Part shown: positions 31,896-32,593 of the stretch, piece after piece
How positions within the stretch are numbered: position 1 is the stretch's first letter
Layout of the letters: every line of letters starts with the position of its first letter
Origin: an uncultured Dorea sp.
Lineage (GTDB): Bacteria; Bacillota; Clostridia; Lachnospirales; Lachnospiraceae
Assembly (NCBI GenBank): GCA_945870325.1
Contig: CAMBRQ010000029.1
Coordinates: forward strand, 1 to 32,593
DNA: 32,593 nt
Direction of reading: 5' to 3'
The notes under the pieces: generated by a model
Database searches by the model: none
The model's input: the letters and a program-made list of their open reading frames with translations, nothing else
Told to the model about the DNA's origin: nothing
Program-made: the position numbers and the translations under genes

Positions 31896-32588
31896 CTATG
31901 GGTGAAGCCGGTATCCGATTCCCCATACCGTCTCAATATATTCCTCCTGCGAAACAGCCTTAATCTTCTTTCGGATATTGCTGATATGAACATCTAGCGT
32001 CTTCGTCTCTCCCATATACGGCTCTTCCCAGGCATACTCAAAGATATCTTCCTTGCTAAATACTTGCTTAGGACGTCGCAGCAATAGTTCCAAAATGGCG
32101 AATTCCTGTCTCGTAATCTTCGGAAGTATCTTTCCTTCAACACTCACCTGAAAGGTATCCTTATCTAGCGTCAGTCCCCGGTAAGTCAACGTATGCTGTG
32201 CGGACGTTATGGGAGATTCCTGCGCCGCGTGACGAAGCTGCACCTGCACACGAGCAATGACTTCCTTAATTTCGAATGGCTTCGTAATATAATCATCAGC
32301 ACCGTTGGTCAGAAGATTAATTTTCTCATCCAGATCTCCTTTTGCCGTCAGTACAATAACCGGTATATTTCCTTTTCTGCGTATCTCTGCCAGAACCTCC
32401 TCGCCGGAGATGCCCGGCAGCATCAGATCCAGCATTACCAATGTATATGTATTCATCCCAAGCAGCATACGGGCTTCTGTACCGGAAAATGCCTGTTCAC
32501 AAGTGTATCCTTCTTTAGAAAGCGCTTCATTTAATAAGTTACTAAGACTTCCCATACCCAAAATAGATTTCGAGCCTTGAAAATTCAA
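31896..32588 (-). CDS. OmpR-family response regulator, abnormal N-terminus
   Basis: The likely partner of the downstream kinase. The receiver domain contains the phosphoacceptor region LVMLDLMLPGISGEEV, IVLTAKGD and DYITKPF, followed by an OmpR-type winged helix ending VWGIGYRLHP. The beginning is abnormal. Where family members read ILVVEDDxxIxxLL, this one reads ILGMGSLSNLL: three residues are missing and the acidic metal-binding pair is absent. No ribosome site precedes any usable start, and the frame stays open to the window edge, so the true start may lie outside or the 5' end may be damaged. The gene is 71 nt or more upstream of the ABC genes. Confidence 0.85.
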   Translation of the reverse strand: MNFQGSKSILGMGSLSNLLNEALSKEGYTCEQAFSGTEARMLLGMNTYTLVMLDLMLPGISGEEVLAEIRRKGNIPVIVLTAKGDLDEKINLLTNGADDYITKPFEIKEVIARVQVQLRHAAQESPITSAQHTLTYRGLTLDKDTFQVSVEGKILPKITRQEFAILELLLRRPKQVFSKEDIFEYAWEEPYMGETKTLDVHISNIRKKIKAVSQEEYIETVWGIGYRLHP

Positions 32589-32593
32589 TATTT

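Overview
The window is a chromosomal segment of a low-to-medium GC, endospore-forming Firmicute. The protein sequences and gene order (spoIIIA operon, gpr-spoIIP, rimP-nusA-infB operon, RG-rich IF2 linker) fit a gut Clostridia of the Lachnospiraceae type; that family assignment is an inference, since no rRNA gene is present. Almost everything is transcribed on the minus strand, right to left; rpsT is the only convincing plus-strand gene.

Right to left in transcription order. (1) 32593-29084: a response regulator cut near the window edge, an ABC ATPase, an ABC-2 permease and a sensor kinase, a cassette of the type that senses and exports or resists peptide antibiotics. It converges on rpsT, and the two share a bidirectional terminator at 28831-28863. 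(2) rpsT (plus strand) is divergent from gpr-spoIIP (minus strand), an arrangement also known in Bacillus. (3) parE-parC-nudC: topoisomerase IV and a NADH pyrophosphatase, from a clear promoter at 25942-25970. (4) A sigma-70-family regulator with an apparent 1-base frameshift, plus its large membrane-anchored anti-sigma-like partner. (5) The translation/transcription operon rimP-nusA-rnpM(ylxR)-ylxQ-infB-rbfA-nrnA-truB-ribF, continuing into a Na+/phosphate symporter with a PhoU-like domain. (6) rpsO and pnp, each with its own promoter and a structured leader. (7) The complete eight-gene spoIIIAA-AH operon, the mother-cell part of the SpoIIIA-SpoIIQ channel, with a candidate sigma-E promoter. 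The first ~298 bases hold no gene.

The genes are largely housekeeping and sporulation core. The less ordinary content is between genes. A 164-bp element with perfect 14-bp terminal inverted repeats and 8-bp flanking direct repeats (MITE-like) lies between pnp and rpsO. A dispersed perfect palindrome occurs after pnp and between parE and parC, with a half copy next to the MITE. A pair of long hairpins runs into the 3' end of spoIIP and supplies its C-terminal tail. The pnp, rpsO, rimP, parE and rpsT transcripts have structured 5' leaders. Two regulators look damaged: the sigma factor frameshift, and a response regulator lacking the N-terminal acidic pocket. I found no CRISPR array, tRNA, rRNA, prophage or transposase gene, and no clear new multi-gene system.
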